From Pseudorasbora parva (lineage: Eukaryota > Chordata > Actinopteri > Cypriniformes > Gobionidae), in assembly GCF_024679245.1 (NCBI RefSeq), contig NC_090172.1, forward strand, positions 41,896,776 to 41,960,775: DNA of 64,000 nucleotides, written 5' to 3'. The notes below the pieces were generated by a model. It did not search any database and was not told the DNA's origin. It saw nothing but the letters and a program-made list of their open reading frames with translations. The translations under genes and the position numbers were made by a program. Shown one piece after another: positions 43,028 to 56,700 of the stretch (position 1 is its first letter; every line of letters begins with the position of its first letter).

Positions 43028-44899
43028 AATCCTTCATGGGAATATCTGTCACTGACCTCTGAACAGAGATAGGCTACTCATTTTGCACTATAATCTCACT
43101 CAAATGAGTACATGAACACTGAATAATTACGTATAGTACTGTTTTTAAAGAAGTAAACTGAAAATGGAACCAAAAAACAGGTAAAGCTAGCTATACCAGT
43201 TCATAGAGTTCATATCACCATAGTAACCTTATTGGAGACTACATACTTTATAAAATGGCAATGTCATACATCTTTATATGGTAGATTGATTGCAGCAGTA
43301 CTCTACCATATATTGGAAATAGTGCAATAAATACTGAAGACAATACAAATACAAATCAGGCCATAAATCTTGATCATATTCGCAAGACTCTTGAAGTTAG
43401 AGTGTGGCAGAGATGTAAAGACATTGAGTTTTTAAATGTATGCAAATTTTTATTAGGCTGAACCTGTAAGCCTAACGTTAATGCGTAATAGTGTGTGCTT
43501 TATTTTCCTACCTCAGGTGGTTTCTCTGTTAATCTAGAGGCTAAGCAGGTCCATGCAGTGTACACTTGCATATGAAGGTTACAGGAGGACATTTGGAAAG
43601 ATCAGAGGCTCTCAGCAACTGGGGAAAATATCCTGTTTAATGTAAAGCTGAAGTAGCACGGAAAATGAGAACGCGCCACTCTGTAAACCAGCTGAACAGC
43701 ACTGCCATCTAGAGGCGCCTAGACGTCACAACTACCACCTGCTGGTGAGAATCGGAGCACACGAGGCCTCCCTCTTGTCAGAATCACTAATTACATGTTG
43801 AATTGCCTGTCACAAGCCGTATATTTAGTACTGACGGTGATATTAGTCTTAGTAATGAGTCTTTTTCTCAGCCTGGATGGTTTTAGTCTATCACCAGGAA
43901 CATTAAGGTAATAACAAATCCTGGCAGGCTACTTCTTCTCACCCCTGCCTAATCAAAGCTATTCATTCAACACATGCCGTGAGGTCTGCAAAGAAAACCA
44001 TAGATCTCCTCAAACACCAAACCGCAGCCAGTAAGTCAGATCAGAATCTTCAATCATTGGCGTTTCATCTCAGATATGTACCAAAATCACGCAAGATGGC
44101 AGTTTGTCAAGCGTTAACCAGCGTGACTATAATAAGGTTTATTGCAGGAAGCGTTCACGCGTAAATGGTTGGTACAATTATGGGCACCTTAGGAAAGATT
44201 CCCACTGAGATGTTTTAGCAACTCGACGATGAGCTCCAGGGGGTCTACTTCAGATTTTCTTATTCCGCCCCTCCAGTTAAGCATTGGGAGTCTGATAAGA
44301 AGAAAATTAGAAGGAGAAAAAAAGAAGAGGAATTGACTGCCCTTTATTAAGAATCCCTCCCTATCCCTTCTGGCAGTGTCTGGTGGTTCCACAGTCCCCA
44401 ACCCGGGCTGTTTGATTGGCGGTTTTCCACAGCACCGGCTGTGATGGTTTTTCTCTCTTCCTTTTAGGGAACAGACAATTCCCATGGGTTTAATAGACGA
44501 TTGTTTTGCAGACACTCTCCTCTCTTTATAAAAACCTAATGCTCCATTAACTGAATAACCAATATTGTCAGTTATTTAAATGTCATGACAGGTTAAAGGA
44601 TAATTGATGCATGCCCACATTAAACATTTTAATATAGATGGCTGTTATTTTTGAATGAAAGTCACTGAAAAGCTTATGTTCAGTGTTATGACATGAAGGT
44701 TAAATTTTAGGAGCTGCAGTTAGTGATGTAAAGAGCCCATTTAAGATGACAGCCATAATATTGCAAGGTTAAAACTTTAAATCTATCAATGAGACTAATG
44801 CTGAGCAGATCAGGACCTTGAATTTCAGCTCCATTGGAATAAAAAGAGCACAACACAACATGTGTAACTCATCAACTAAAAGAGGACCAAACTACCAAA
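43028..44899. other. no gene identified
   Basis: The frame at 44189-44515 (minus) has no family resemblance. This could contain the far end of the lgr4 3' UTR or intergenic DNA. Confidence 0.5.
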
Positions 44900-45214
44900 T
44901 AACAAAGGACAAGCACTCCCGTCTTTAAAGCGAATCGGTTTATATAGTTTGGTTTACAAAAATGTCTGTATACAGCATGTCATTTTCTCCCAGTACAAAC
45001 TAACGCATGACTCATTCAGTGAGAACATACAACTAGATGTATTTACAACGCAAGCAATCATACCAACAAAATAAACATGAAAATATAACCACATGTACTA
45101 CTCACTATTGGCAGCCACTACGGTTGAAGAGGTAGCTTCCACAGTTAGACAATGCATCCCATTTTTGATTAGATGTGTCCTACAAAAATAATTTACAACA
45201 TACTGACATCTCTC

Positions 45215-45377
<163 letters not shown>

Positions 45378-46183
45378 TTTGGAATTCTGTCAGTTCTAGT
45401 AGCTACGACCTGCAAGGCTTGTCAGTTGATGCCAGAGCTTATATGACTGGCAAAATGGCATCCACTTTGCAAACATATCAGAAGACCAAAGGAAGGTGTT
45501 GACATTCAGTATCTAAGGCAAACAAACACACATTTCCTTTCACTTGAATTCCTGAACATACATGGACAAAGGTGTACAAGCAGAATCATGATGATGAAAT
45601 GTTCTATATTCCTGAACACAGACACACTTTGGTCCCCTTTGTCCATCCCACCTGACATAGCTTAATGGCAACTTCAACACAAATATATTATACAGCTGAT
45701 CAACACAAAATGCTACTGTATGGATGTAAAGTGTATAGGAAAAAAAGGGTTTTCATAAGGACAGGTTTGAAATATTAAAGACATTGGTACAAAGCATGTA
45801 ACATCAGCTTTTGTGTAGGGATGCACTGTATTCAAAATCAAGATATTTTGATTTATAAGATTTTTGATTTATAAGATATTTGATTTATTTATTGGGAAAC
45901 TTAATTATTTAATTTCACATGCTTACTTTTTTTTTTTTACACAAATAATGATTATATTTTACACATTATCATTGTTTAAAGTCATCTTATTCTCAAAAGT
46001 CTTTAAAAATCGAATAATTTAATAGCACTGTTAAATTGAATCTTAAGAAAATCTCAAACTTTTTCCATGTTATTATCATGTTGTGATGCTTAAATTCAGT
46101 TGCATAATGTAAAACAAAACAAAAAAGATTTTCACTTGTATTTTACATTTATTTAGATGTAATAGTTTTATATATATTTAAAA

Positions 46184-46186
<3 letters not shown>

Positions 46187-46271
<85 letters not shown>
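46187..46271. repeat. (TA)n microsatellite
   Basis: About 85 bp of pure TA, 1.1 kb downstream of the lgr4 stop. Confidence 0.96.
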
Positions 46272-46274
<3 letters not shown>

Positions 46275-47162
46275 GTTTATCAACCACCACATAACATGGT
46301 TCTAACATGAAACCCATTTTTTTCACTACCAGTGTACAAAATACATATAGAAATGATCTACTGTAGTGACTTGATAGCCGAATAAAAAAGAAAGGTGTAG
46401 TTTGCCATTCATTCATCAAAGCATTTTCCATGTCTTAAAATAAATTATTAGAAAATTGCTAGTGATTAAGGAAGCACTCTGGTCAAGACATCCAAATGTC
46501 ATTGTATAACATAAATTAAAGATGATTTCTTTTCATGAACAGTTAATAGAGTACTGGCATGACTGGATCACTCTGTTAGCTGAAGGAGAGGACTTTGATT
46601 TTAGGATCACTTTCAAGAAGAAAAAAAACATGCAAGGAATGAATGCTTTTCAACATCACGGCCAACATGACCTTACTCAGAGAACTGAGAGGGAATACAA
46701 GACAGCATGAACATTACATTCTCATCGGCACACTGGAACTCCAGTATAAGGAGGAACTTTGCTACATAGAACGGGATTCCCCCGCCACAGTCAGGCTTTA
46801 TGATGACGACAAGGAAAAAGAAAAAAAAGACAATCAACAATGGCACATATATCCCTGCTTTAAATCAAAAGGACAAACGTTTGAAAGAATAAAGGGGAAA
46901 ATATATTTTTCTTTTCTAAAAATGCCCCAAGAAAATAATCAAATAAGTTCTACTCTCTTGCAAACTGAAAGGCAGACACTGGAAGATAAGATCACTGTGT
47001 CCATCCAACTGTCAATCAGCCCTGGGTGCCAATGAAATCGAATTTGGCTGAGGGGGACAGGAAACAGAAAACAAGACATGTTGTTTGCTGACAACATTTG
47101 GCTCAGAGAGTCTTTCGGTATTGTCAGATTCCCTTTTCATAGATTTGGTCTATATTCACTAG

Positions 47163-47214
47163 AACACACACACATACACGCACACACACGCGCGCGCGCA
47201 CACACACACACAAG
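47163..47214. repeat. CA/CG mixed dinucleotide tract
   Basis: CACACACATACACGCACACA followed by CGCGCGCGCACAC, about 160 bp downstream of the lgr4 stop and so probably in its 3' UTR. Confidence 0.9.
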
Positions 47215-47375
47215 TGTGAAAAGAGAGAAAAGTGCTTCCGGTCTTTTTGTGTCTCCATAGCTCTGCAGCCACGTGTCCAGCCCCTCCCTGTTCTCTGTCC
47301 TTGTGGAGCAGGGACACTCCACACCCTGGAGGACTTTGTGAGGAAGTGAGTGTGTGAGTGCTCGGGGCTGTGAGC

Positions 47376-48748
47376 TCAGTCTGTCATGCGGGGGATGTTA
47401 TAAGAGTAGTGTACTAAAGGGAGGCCGCGGCTCTGACAGAAACAAGCTCGGCCGCAAGCCTGCACCTGCTCAGAACTGTCCGACACAAACGAATCTCCCT
47501 CGTCTCCGTATTCCGACTGGGCGGAAAGCGTCCCGGTGTCGGGCCAGTACCCCTCTGAGTTTAGGCACTGGGGTGCGTTCGCCATCAGGGCAGGACAGCT
47601 GTGGGACTTCACTAAATGTCTGCAGGCTGAGGAAGAGGATGACGCGGACGAGGACGATGTCCTGATGTGGAGGGCGGCGTCACAGTGTTCGCAAATTCCC
47701 CGAGTGTCGCCGTGCAGCTTTGTGTACATTCCGCAATCGCTAGACAAGCCTTCGCCGTCGTCGGATAGCGCCGAGCCTCCTGCCGCCGTCCCTTTAGTAA
47801 CCGCTTTACCAACCAGCCCGCCGCAACCTCCAGCCCTCCCCCGTCCTCTAAGCCGAAGCCAGTCATATCTGAAGGAGGGACTAAAGCAGACGTACAGCAC
47901 AGGGTTCAAGCAGGCAGAGAGGGGAAAGAATATGAGCGTCACGGATTTGGCCATCTCCGGTCCGCCCACTGCATTACTGGTCCCGGCCAGCAAGGGAGCG
48001 AAAGAGAAAGCCGCCACGGGGCAGAAGAAGATGCAGTTGGTGAAGATGAGCCAGGCGACGTGCCTCACAGACCCGGCCTGCTCTGGATCAGCCAACTGGG
48101 CACGCCCCAGTCTGCAGTACAACCGCGTGTAGACAACCGCGCTCAGCAGGTACGCTAGTGTGTTCAATAGCACCAGGGCCACTGTGAACCCCAGACCTGG
48201 TCCAGGACCTCCAGAGAAGGGCAGGCAGAGAGGAGAACCCATGGCTGATTCGTGATACAGACTGAGGCAGGCAGCTGCGACAGATACCAATCCCAGCAGG
48301 AGTGCGGCGATACCAAACCTTCTTCGTCTTTCCCTCCTTTCACTGCTAGACCTCAGCGCTCCGGCCTTTCCCATCAGGGCCCTCACAGCAAAGCAACGCT
48401 CCACCGCAGCTAACGCCAGCAGAAGGACAGCCCACTCAGAGGAAAACACAGCGAGAAAGCCCACCACCTGACATCCGGCACCTGTTTCCCACCACACGCC
48501 GTAATCGGCAAACGAGCCCCAGGTGACAGAGTCCAGGAGTGTCAGTGCTGCCACGTAGACCCCTGTCAGCAGGTTAGCGGAGGCCAGGAGAGCCACCAGG
48601 AGTCGGGCCGGGGAGAGAGGAGAGGTGCGTGGGGAGAAGGTGGCTGCAAGGACCAGGCAATTGAAGAGGAGCGCCACCAGGCAGATGAACCACACAGTCA
48701 ATCGTATCATCCAGCTTCCCAACAAGTGTTCACAAGGTTTAAATGCCC
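47376..48748 (-). CDS. lgr4: lgr4 exon 18 (seven-transmembrane domain and C-terminal tail)
   Basis: 1373 nt of coding sequence after the acceptor TTTCAG, ending in a stop at 47376-47378. It reads [20 protein letters not shown] into helix 1. The seven hydrophobic helices follow; recognisable marks are WWETGAGC before helix 3, VERCF at its end (in place of DRY), [17 protein letters not shown] in helix 6 and NPVLY in helix 7. The tail has [39 protein letters not shown] and ends in NIPRMTD. Intracellular loop 2 is arginine-rich and helices 1-5 are alanine-rich, more divergent from mammalian LGR4 than the tail. This exon is much more GC-rich than its surroundings, which is why a long antisense frame (47536-48132, plus) is open over it. 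Confidence 0.96.
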
Positions 48749-51020
48749 CTGAAAGATGGAAACCACAGTCACATCAATCCAAAGTATTAGTGCATAAGAG
48801 GCTAACTCAATATTTAATGTTAAAAATAGATTAACTGAGGAGAAAAATGTTTGTAGAAAAAACAAAACAACTTATGTTCAACAACAATCTACAATCTTGT
48901 TATATATATTTTTTCATTTTAATTTGATGTCAAAGCTGAATTTTCAGCATCATTACTCCAGTCTTCAACTTCCAGGGTTCCCACTCTTTTTCAGCAATCA
49001 TTTTACAGGACTTTTTCAATTTTACTATGCCGGACAAGGAATAAAAGACATGGATCATGACAAATAATGCTCTTTAAAAAGCGTACAAGTTTATTGCCAT
49101 GACTTAACTATAAAAACTGTTTTTAATATGAACTCTTAACCATGGAAAAGCTAGCTTGTAAGAGCTAGGAAAGCTTGTTTTCGCCACAGAACAAAAAAAA
49201 AAGGTAATTGCGACTTTTTATCTCACAATTCTGAGAAAATCTCAAAATTCACAATTTTGACTTTATAACACAATTGCGAGTTTATATTAAAATGTTCTGA
49301 CTTTATAACAAGCCATAGCAAGTTTATATGCAAATCTGACTTCATAAGAAAATTGTGAGTTTATATCACGCAATTTCGGAGTTTAACTACGAGTTTCTAT
49401 AACGCAATTCTGATTTAAAGTCAGAATTGCATGATATAAACTCGCAGTTGTGTTGTTGAATTAAAATATCACAATTGTTAATGCGTGATATAAACTTTTA
49501 TATCACACAATTCTGACTTTAAAACACATGCGAGTTTCTATCTTGCAATTTGCTGCATACATTTGAGCAGTTAATAGCAACACAATACTACTAGCATTCC
49601 TGAACACCACACTTTCTGCAAACAACAGTAACTGTTTTGGGCCAGTGATACACTCTTTGTTTTCAGCTTAAGAATTTTTTTTTTGTGAAAATTAAGAAAA
49701 TTAAATACATTTCTGTCAGGTCTATTAAGTCAAGAACAAATAAAAATGATTTAGGAATTTTTGAATAAATTGCAATTCAAGTTGATAATTCTGAATGAAT
49801 GTTTTGGCGGTATGACTGTTCAGGGAGTCCTCTGACCTTTCATGAGCACCATGAAATAGCAGCGAGTCAGAGGAAAGCAGCAGCATTAGGGAACGCTCGC
49901 ACAGTTTAGGGCTATGAGAGCTGAACTATTCCCCCTATGAACAGAGCAGCAACGATGACAAAGTAAAATGCCACGTTATACACGACATGGAGGAGCTGGG
50001 TTGGTGGTGGGCAGCAAAGAGCTAGCAACCGCAGTTTAGGAGCGAACTGAATCTGTTTGAAGATGCGAGCTGTTTATATCATAGCCATTAGCAGCGAGGG
50101 GAGTGTGAAAAGCTGATACAAATCAGATGATGCCATCTCATCAGAACCAGCTGATGAGAACAAATAGCGTTAGCAGCGTCTTGACTACCTAGCCTGCCAG
50201 AACTGACGCTTACGCTCAATGTTTTAAAATAAAATCCAGGACAAGAAATTGTTTTTCCAGGACATTTGACATTTTCTGTAATTTTACAGGCTAGAAAATT
50301 TGCCATAAATTTTCATCCGGATGAGTGGGAACCCATTCCATAATACGTTGCATGGCACTAATTCTGTGAGCATCTTGTAACATTACATTACCAAGAGTTT
50401 TCTGGCTTAAACAAAAGGAGAGAAAAAGAGACTTCTTTGTATTTACCCGGTGAGGGTGAGCAGTGCATGACTAGAGGAATCCTTTCCATCTCCTCCTCAC
50501 CACCTAACAAATATATAGAAGCATGTCAACTATGAGAAACATAATACCACACATAAACACAGCTAGACCACCTCATTCAATCACATGTGGCCACATACAC
50601 CAGAAGCAACAAGCTGCTGAGCTTAAAGGGTTACTTCAGCGATTAGCATATGGCTTTGTATCAGTAGAAACCCTGGAGTATATTCAAATGATCGTGCAGC
50701 GATATATCATCATTCGTAGGGCAGCGAAGCATTCTGGGAATTGTTGTCTTTCATCTCCATGAGACAAAAATACATCTCAGTCTAGAAAGCACCAAATTTA
50801 AAAATAATGTACATATTAATACAGATTCTGTTTTTTACTGTATACCAAAAGTCATACCAAATGCATTTCTTTGCTCATCATCCTCAGCTGGGTTAACTGC
50901 ACTGTCGCAAGCCACAAAAGCACAACATTGGTAGGCATAGGGAACTGTAATGGACCTGTGGGGACAAAAACAGACACGGTGTGTGAGTGTGAGTGTGAGT
51001 GTGAGTGTGAGTGTGAGTGT

Positions 51021-51117
<97 letters not shown>

Positions 51118-53755
51118 TAGGGAGACCTGAATAGTTACTTAATTATCTGGGTTTTGATCAAAGAAAGGCTCAAGGTCTCTGATTTCTTGAGTACACTCTG
51201 AGTATGATTACAGAGTACATGTGAAGGTAAGGACGTCACATCATTATTCATCCAAACTGAATTGGGACACAGGAGCAACCTTAATGACCTGTAATCAGTC
51301 ATAGCTTATGAGTAAGGATGTGAAGAGCTCTACCTGAGTTTAGGCAGACTTTTAGACATTAGGCCGTTCCTCAGTTCCACGTTTCCAGTCAGTTTAAGCT
51401 GGTTCAGTGCACTCAGTCCTGCGGTAGGAACACTGGCTAGGGAGTTCAGACTGAGATCCCTAATGGCATGATGGAAAAACGGCAATTATATTCATGTACA
51501 CACACACACACACGCCCCCGTAAGGCTTTGTTGTTTAATCAGAGGCAGTCTGGTAGAGAAACTGCATCAAAGTACTTTTAATATCTTAAAGTAATTAAAG
51601 AGCAATGTATGATGCATTAAATCATGACAATTATATTTTCAATTCCCCAGCAGTTTTTCCACTGAAATGCAATGAATGTGAATAACTATGAGAGCAGCCT
51701 CTTTGGATAAACACTCACAGGTTGGTGAGAGCACTGAGAGAAAGAAAAGCATCTCTGTGGATGAACTTGATCCGGTTTCTGCTCAGGTCTCTGTAGGGCA
51801 GTGAGAAAACAAACAGATAAACAGACTAAACATATACAGATGGCTCTGGGTAAAGATTCAGATTTCAGGAAGAGCCTTATGAGAGTTCATTGTGAGGAGA
51901 TGTGCTGCTTATTTATTTCACACTCATGTTTGACCATGGTTGAGGGGTCATGATTTGGGCTATTTTCCCCCATTGAAAATAATAATACAAAATGTTTATA
52001 TTTATTTATTTATTTTATTTTTTTCAATTAAGACAATATTCTATGTTAAAATAGAGACGAGGCATTCAAAATCCACTTTTTTTTTAAAGTAGATTAGTTC
52101 CATCTGGTGGGAGTAAAAAAAGAAAAACTGATGTAATGCCCTGTTGTGACCACTAGATTCCTATATACCTCTATATAAAGTGGCTTATAAATTCTCTAGT
52201 GTTTTTAGACATAAATACTTATTTTTATTAAGTTGTGAATTTTGGATTTATACTTAGATATTCTCAAAGACTACTTTTTGTCAAAGTTTAGATTTTTTTT
52301 ATTTTATTATGTTGATTTGAAGTGTCAGTTTTTGCATGAATGTTACTACATTCAAATCTGAGCAGAGAGGAATAAACACATCAAAATTCAATAAAAATGT
52401 AACAAAAACTAACAGTTATATTTCACCACAGCATAATAGATCTGATTTTAACCTCTTATTTGAGACTTTTGGCTAACTTTGGCTAAAAGGGTCTATTTTT
52501 AACTCTTGATATTTTAGAGGGTCACCCCTAAATTGCTGTGCACTTTTTTCTGGATCAGGCTAATTTGTCTTTAATTATCACCAAAATATTCCCTGAGGTT
52601 TTGTATTTTTGCTTATTTCTCATTCATTTTCTATGTCTGTCATTTTTGACCGCAAAGTAGGCAATTGTGACAATTTTTTTCCCTGACCCTTTAACATAAC
52701 TTAAACATCTCCATGATTTTTGTGTGGTCACATAGCTAATGCAACAAAAGTCACCAAGTGTCATCCCATTCCAATGAAGCAAAAAAAAAAAAATCAAAAT
52801 GGTTTTGGTCATTTTTGTCCGAAGAGGACCAGAGGGTTAACCAAGGTAAAAAATACTGGAATGTATATCCTCTCGTAACTTATTGCTTTTGTAAAACAGC
52901 TATAAAAGCAATATACACAACAGTTCAAAAGTTTGGGGTCTAAGATTTTTTCTAAATGAAAAATGAATACTTTTCTAGAGCAAGGATGCATGAAATGTTT
53001 AAAATGTGACAGTAAATACATATACAATGTTTTTTTGATTTTCAAAATAAAAATCCTAAAATCAAGGAATCCTGAAAAAAATAATAATTATGGTTTCCAC
53101 AAAATATTAAACATATCAACATATTAGAATAATTGCTGAACAATCATCTGAGACTGAAGACTGAAGTAATGATGCAGAAAATTCAGCTTTACCATCACAT
53201 GAATAAATGTGAATTATTCGATCAATGATTGTCAAACTGCCAAGCTGCTGAAATCATGTGACATTGGCGATCCGAATCATTGATCGATTCACTGATTCAT
53301 GACCATTTGACTCTTTATTTGAGGAACACGGAAGAGAAGACAATGCTGAATAAAGTAGTTCGTTTATTCGTATATTTTGATATTCGTAGTTTTTGATATT
53401 TTTGGACCAAAATGTATTTTCAATGCTTCAAGAGATTCTAATCAACCAACTGATGTCACATATGGACTACTTTGATTATGTTTTTATTCCCTTTCTGGAC
53501 ATGGACAGTATAGTGTGCATAGACAGCATATGCTCTGGGACTAAAATATAAAATATCTTAAACTGTGTTCCGAAGATATACGGAGGTCTTACGGGTGTGG
53601 AACAACATTAGGGTCATTAATGACATAAATTTCATTTTTGGGTGAACTAACCCTTTAAGTAAATACGCAAATACAATATGCAATTAAATACATTAATGAT
53701 CTGATTATTAGTATTTTGTTATTCATATTAATGCTACTACTACTACTACTAATAT

Positions 53756-53787
<32 letters not shown>

Positions 53788-56700
53788 ATAATAATAATAA
53801 CAATATTATTAATAATAATACCAGTATCGGTCCCCATACTGCGCTTGTGTACTCATTAAAATGTTCCGATATTAACAACTGATACCACACAGTGTGTACA
53901 GTACAGTGCTTTTACCAAAGAAACAGACAACTGAGCAAACAGAGAGCAAAATGGATATATTAGAGAAGAATGTCTATGAAGTGAATGTACTGAATTAATA
54001 AAATGGATAAAACAGATAAATGTCTGTGTAGCAGTATATTGGATCCTATACAGCATAATAGTCTAAGATGGTCTAAAAAAGGACAACAGCTTAATAAATC
54101 TGCTGCTGTGTTTTTAATGTTAATTAAACAAAAATGGACAAAGGACAAAAAAAAATCACTTACTGCTCGATTGAATTACTTTTGTAACTTTAAAAGATGA
54201 ATCTATATTTAATTTGCTGTACAGTGGATTATTCCAATTCTGTAGCTGCAAACTACTGAAAACCTGAAAAGCATTGTTTATTTCATTTTTATCTTTGTTA
54301 TACTGAAATGATTTGTGCTATTTGTAATTTTATTATTTGCTATCATTCCTACTGACTGTTTACTTACCTTTAATAAGGTTTTCAATTTACATTAATTAGG
54401 CTAGTAGTTTTTGCTGTACTGTGTCAAAATTGTAATGGAGAATTGTGATATTTCACTGAGACATTTGAGCCACTAACACACATAGAAAAAAAATCTTTAG
54501 CATTGAGCCCTGCTGAAGCCGCTCTAAATACAGTGCATGCCCTGTGCTATTAAATGGCATATAAAATATGATAAAGCAATATAATGAACAGCGAAACTAA
54601 CAGAAGCCCGGACAGTACTTTTTAACAGGGTGTTAAAAAACAAATACAATGAAAATACAGGTATTGGTGTCGGCAAATTCTAAAAATGAAAGTATTGGTA
54701 TTGACCCAGTTCTGGAAAAACTGGTATCGGTACATTCCTAATGATAATAATAATTATCATCATCACAATAAACAATTCTTCAAATAATATAGTTTAACAG
54801 ACCATTTACAGTTATTCACTTCACAGAATATCATTAATAAAACTCTATTGAATGCTTTATTCTGACTGGGTAATTTCAGTATTATGTGGCCAAATTTTGT
54901 TTTTTAATAACGAGTGCTTTAATTACATAATTGACAAAGTGCAACTATATAGCTGTGTTAGTTTCAGGCCTTTCTATTGTATCACTCCACAGCCTCTTTC
55001 TTTTCACATAATGAAATCTTCCAATGAATTCAAATCAATATTTCATGCCCATTTATTTATTTATGTGGCAAGTAGCCGTGCAAAACGTGGAATAATAATG
55101 TAGGATCCACTAATACAAGACTGATCTCCCTCTCTGGGAATATTTTGTGAGAATGACCTGCTGATTATATATTATCACTTGCATATACAAACATTTTATG
55201 GCACATTGATTGTTATTACTTACAGCACTCTAAGGCTAGTCATGCCCTGGAAAGTTCCTCTGTCTATCTGCTGGATCTGGTTATGCTGTAGACTTCTGCA
55301 GAACACATAAAAGAAAAAGAAAAAAAAGTGTCAATGCCTATACACAACTCAAACGTCAGTGCTGAAAAATTGAACACTATCACGAAACTTACATGTCCTG
55401 CAGTCTAACACATCCCTGAAAGGACGGCAGGTCTTCAATGTCATTATAGGAAAGATCTCTGTCAGAACACACACACAAATGTTGAGACACTGAGCTTGTG
55501 GGGAATAGCAGTGTTTTGATGAAGTTTAGACAGGAACTAAAGGATGTGTGATGTGTTACAGCAGTCAGTCTGGGAGCAGGCCTGCCTCTGGCTCGCCGTC
55601 CTCCGGGAGGTCATTAGACATCACTTTAAAACGTCCCCCCGCAGCTGTGCCTCTGACAGGCCACTGCGCACGGGCCTGTGAGGTGGATAACGTTTGACTG
55701 ACGCACACTGTGCTTGTGCGTGATGGAGTGTGTCTGTGTATATTTGAAGCTGATGCGGAAAGGGGAGTGTACGGTTATGACTGACATGCCGAGCATATGT
55801 TAGAATCTTGAATGACAGCACCGGCTTGAAGGCTTTTCCATGACCGTGTGAGTGTTTTGAGTGACGGCTAACCTTTGTGTGTTAAGGGGCGTTTGACTGA
55901 TGATTAATTACTGAGCGCTTAAGGCTGTAACTGGCACATCACAGGGTGCTCATAGACATCTGACTGACATATGTTACGAACTGTTATGAGTGGTATGTCA
56001 CTGCTTAAAAACATGCTTGTGTGTGCGGTGGCATATTCGTTTATGGTTACAAAATGGCATTTAGTGCTAATATCCTTGTGTGTGTGTGTGTCTCAGATGT
56101 GTTATGCTGTTGTGTCAGCAGTATGAATGGAACCGTATGACTTACAGTGTTCGGAGCACAGTGAGATCCTCACACAGGTCTGCTGGGATGCCTTTGATTT
56201 TAGTTCCTGTTAAAGTCCTGGACAACACAAGAGATTTTAGATTAATACTTTAGTTTAAACGTATTACATTACTAGCCTTTCATTTTTGTAATTTATTGTC
56301 ATTTAAGGCTGTGCTGTGTGACATTTCCATATTAGGAAACCTTACATAAATGGTTTGCTGTTGATTTTATTATAACTGACACTGTTCTTTGTGTATGTTT
56401 ATGCTGTGTAAAATAAACTTACAGGCTTTCTAGAGTTATTGTTCCAGTCAGGCTGGGGAAATCCTGCATCATACTGGCACCACGCAGCATTCTGAAATGC
56501 ATAACAGATTCAAGAAATTAAAACTATGTGATCATCAGTTAGTTAGAAAAGCTCTGTTCTATTGAAGCAATACAAATAATAATGAATAACTCCTATAAAG
56601 TTGAATAAACAAAAATGAACAAGTAAAATCAAGTAAACACTGTAGTATGCAGGTCAGTCACTCAAACAGACACCTGCCGGTTACATGCTCATTCATTTTG

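Larger units (their letters stand above)
51791..55223 (-). other. lgr4: lgr4 intron 13 (3.4 kb, repeat-filled)
   Basis: Between exons 13 and 14. It contains four separate repeats listed here (52910, 53206, 53737, 53820). No additional exon is needed to join the flanking LRRs in phase. Confidence 0.85.

Noticed and set aside
46643..47035. 130-residue plus-strand frame
   Set aside because: Antisense to the likely lgr4 3' UTR, with no family resemblance.
47536..48132. 198-residue plus-strand frame
   Set aside because: It is antisense to lgr4 exon 18 and open only because that exon is GC-rich; it has no domain.
47376..48748. Assignment as lgr5 or lgr6 instead of lgr4
   Set aside because: The C-terminal block [19 protein letters not shown] and the NIPRMTD end belong to LGR4; LGR5 and LGR6 tails differ.
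55393..55458. Exon 12 (66 nt) as a second deletion in lgr4
   Set aside because: The short repeat with LPSFQGC is the normal length in LGR4/5 and the phase is kept.
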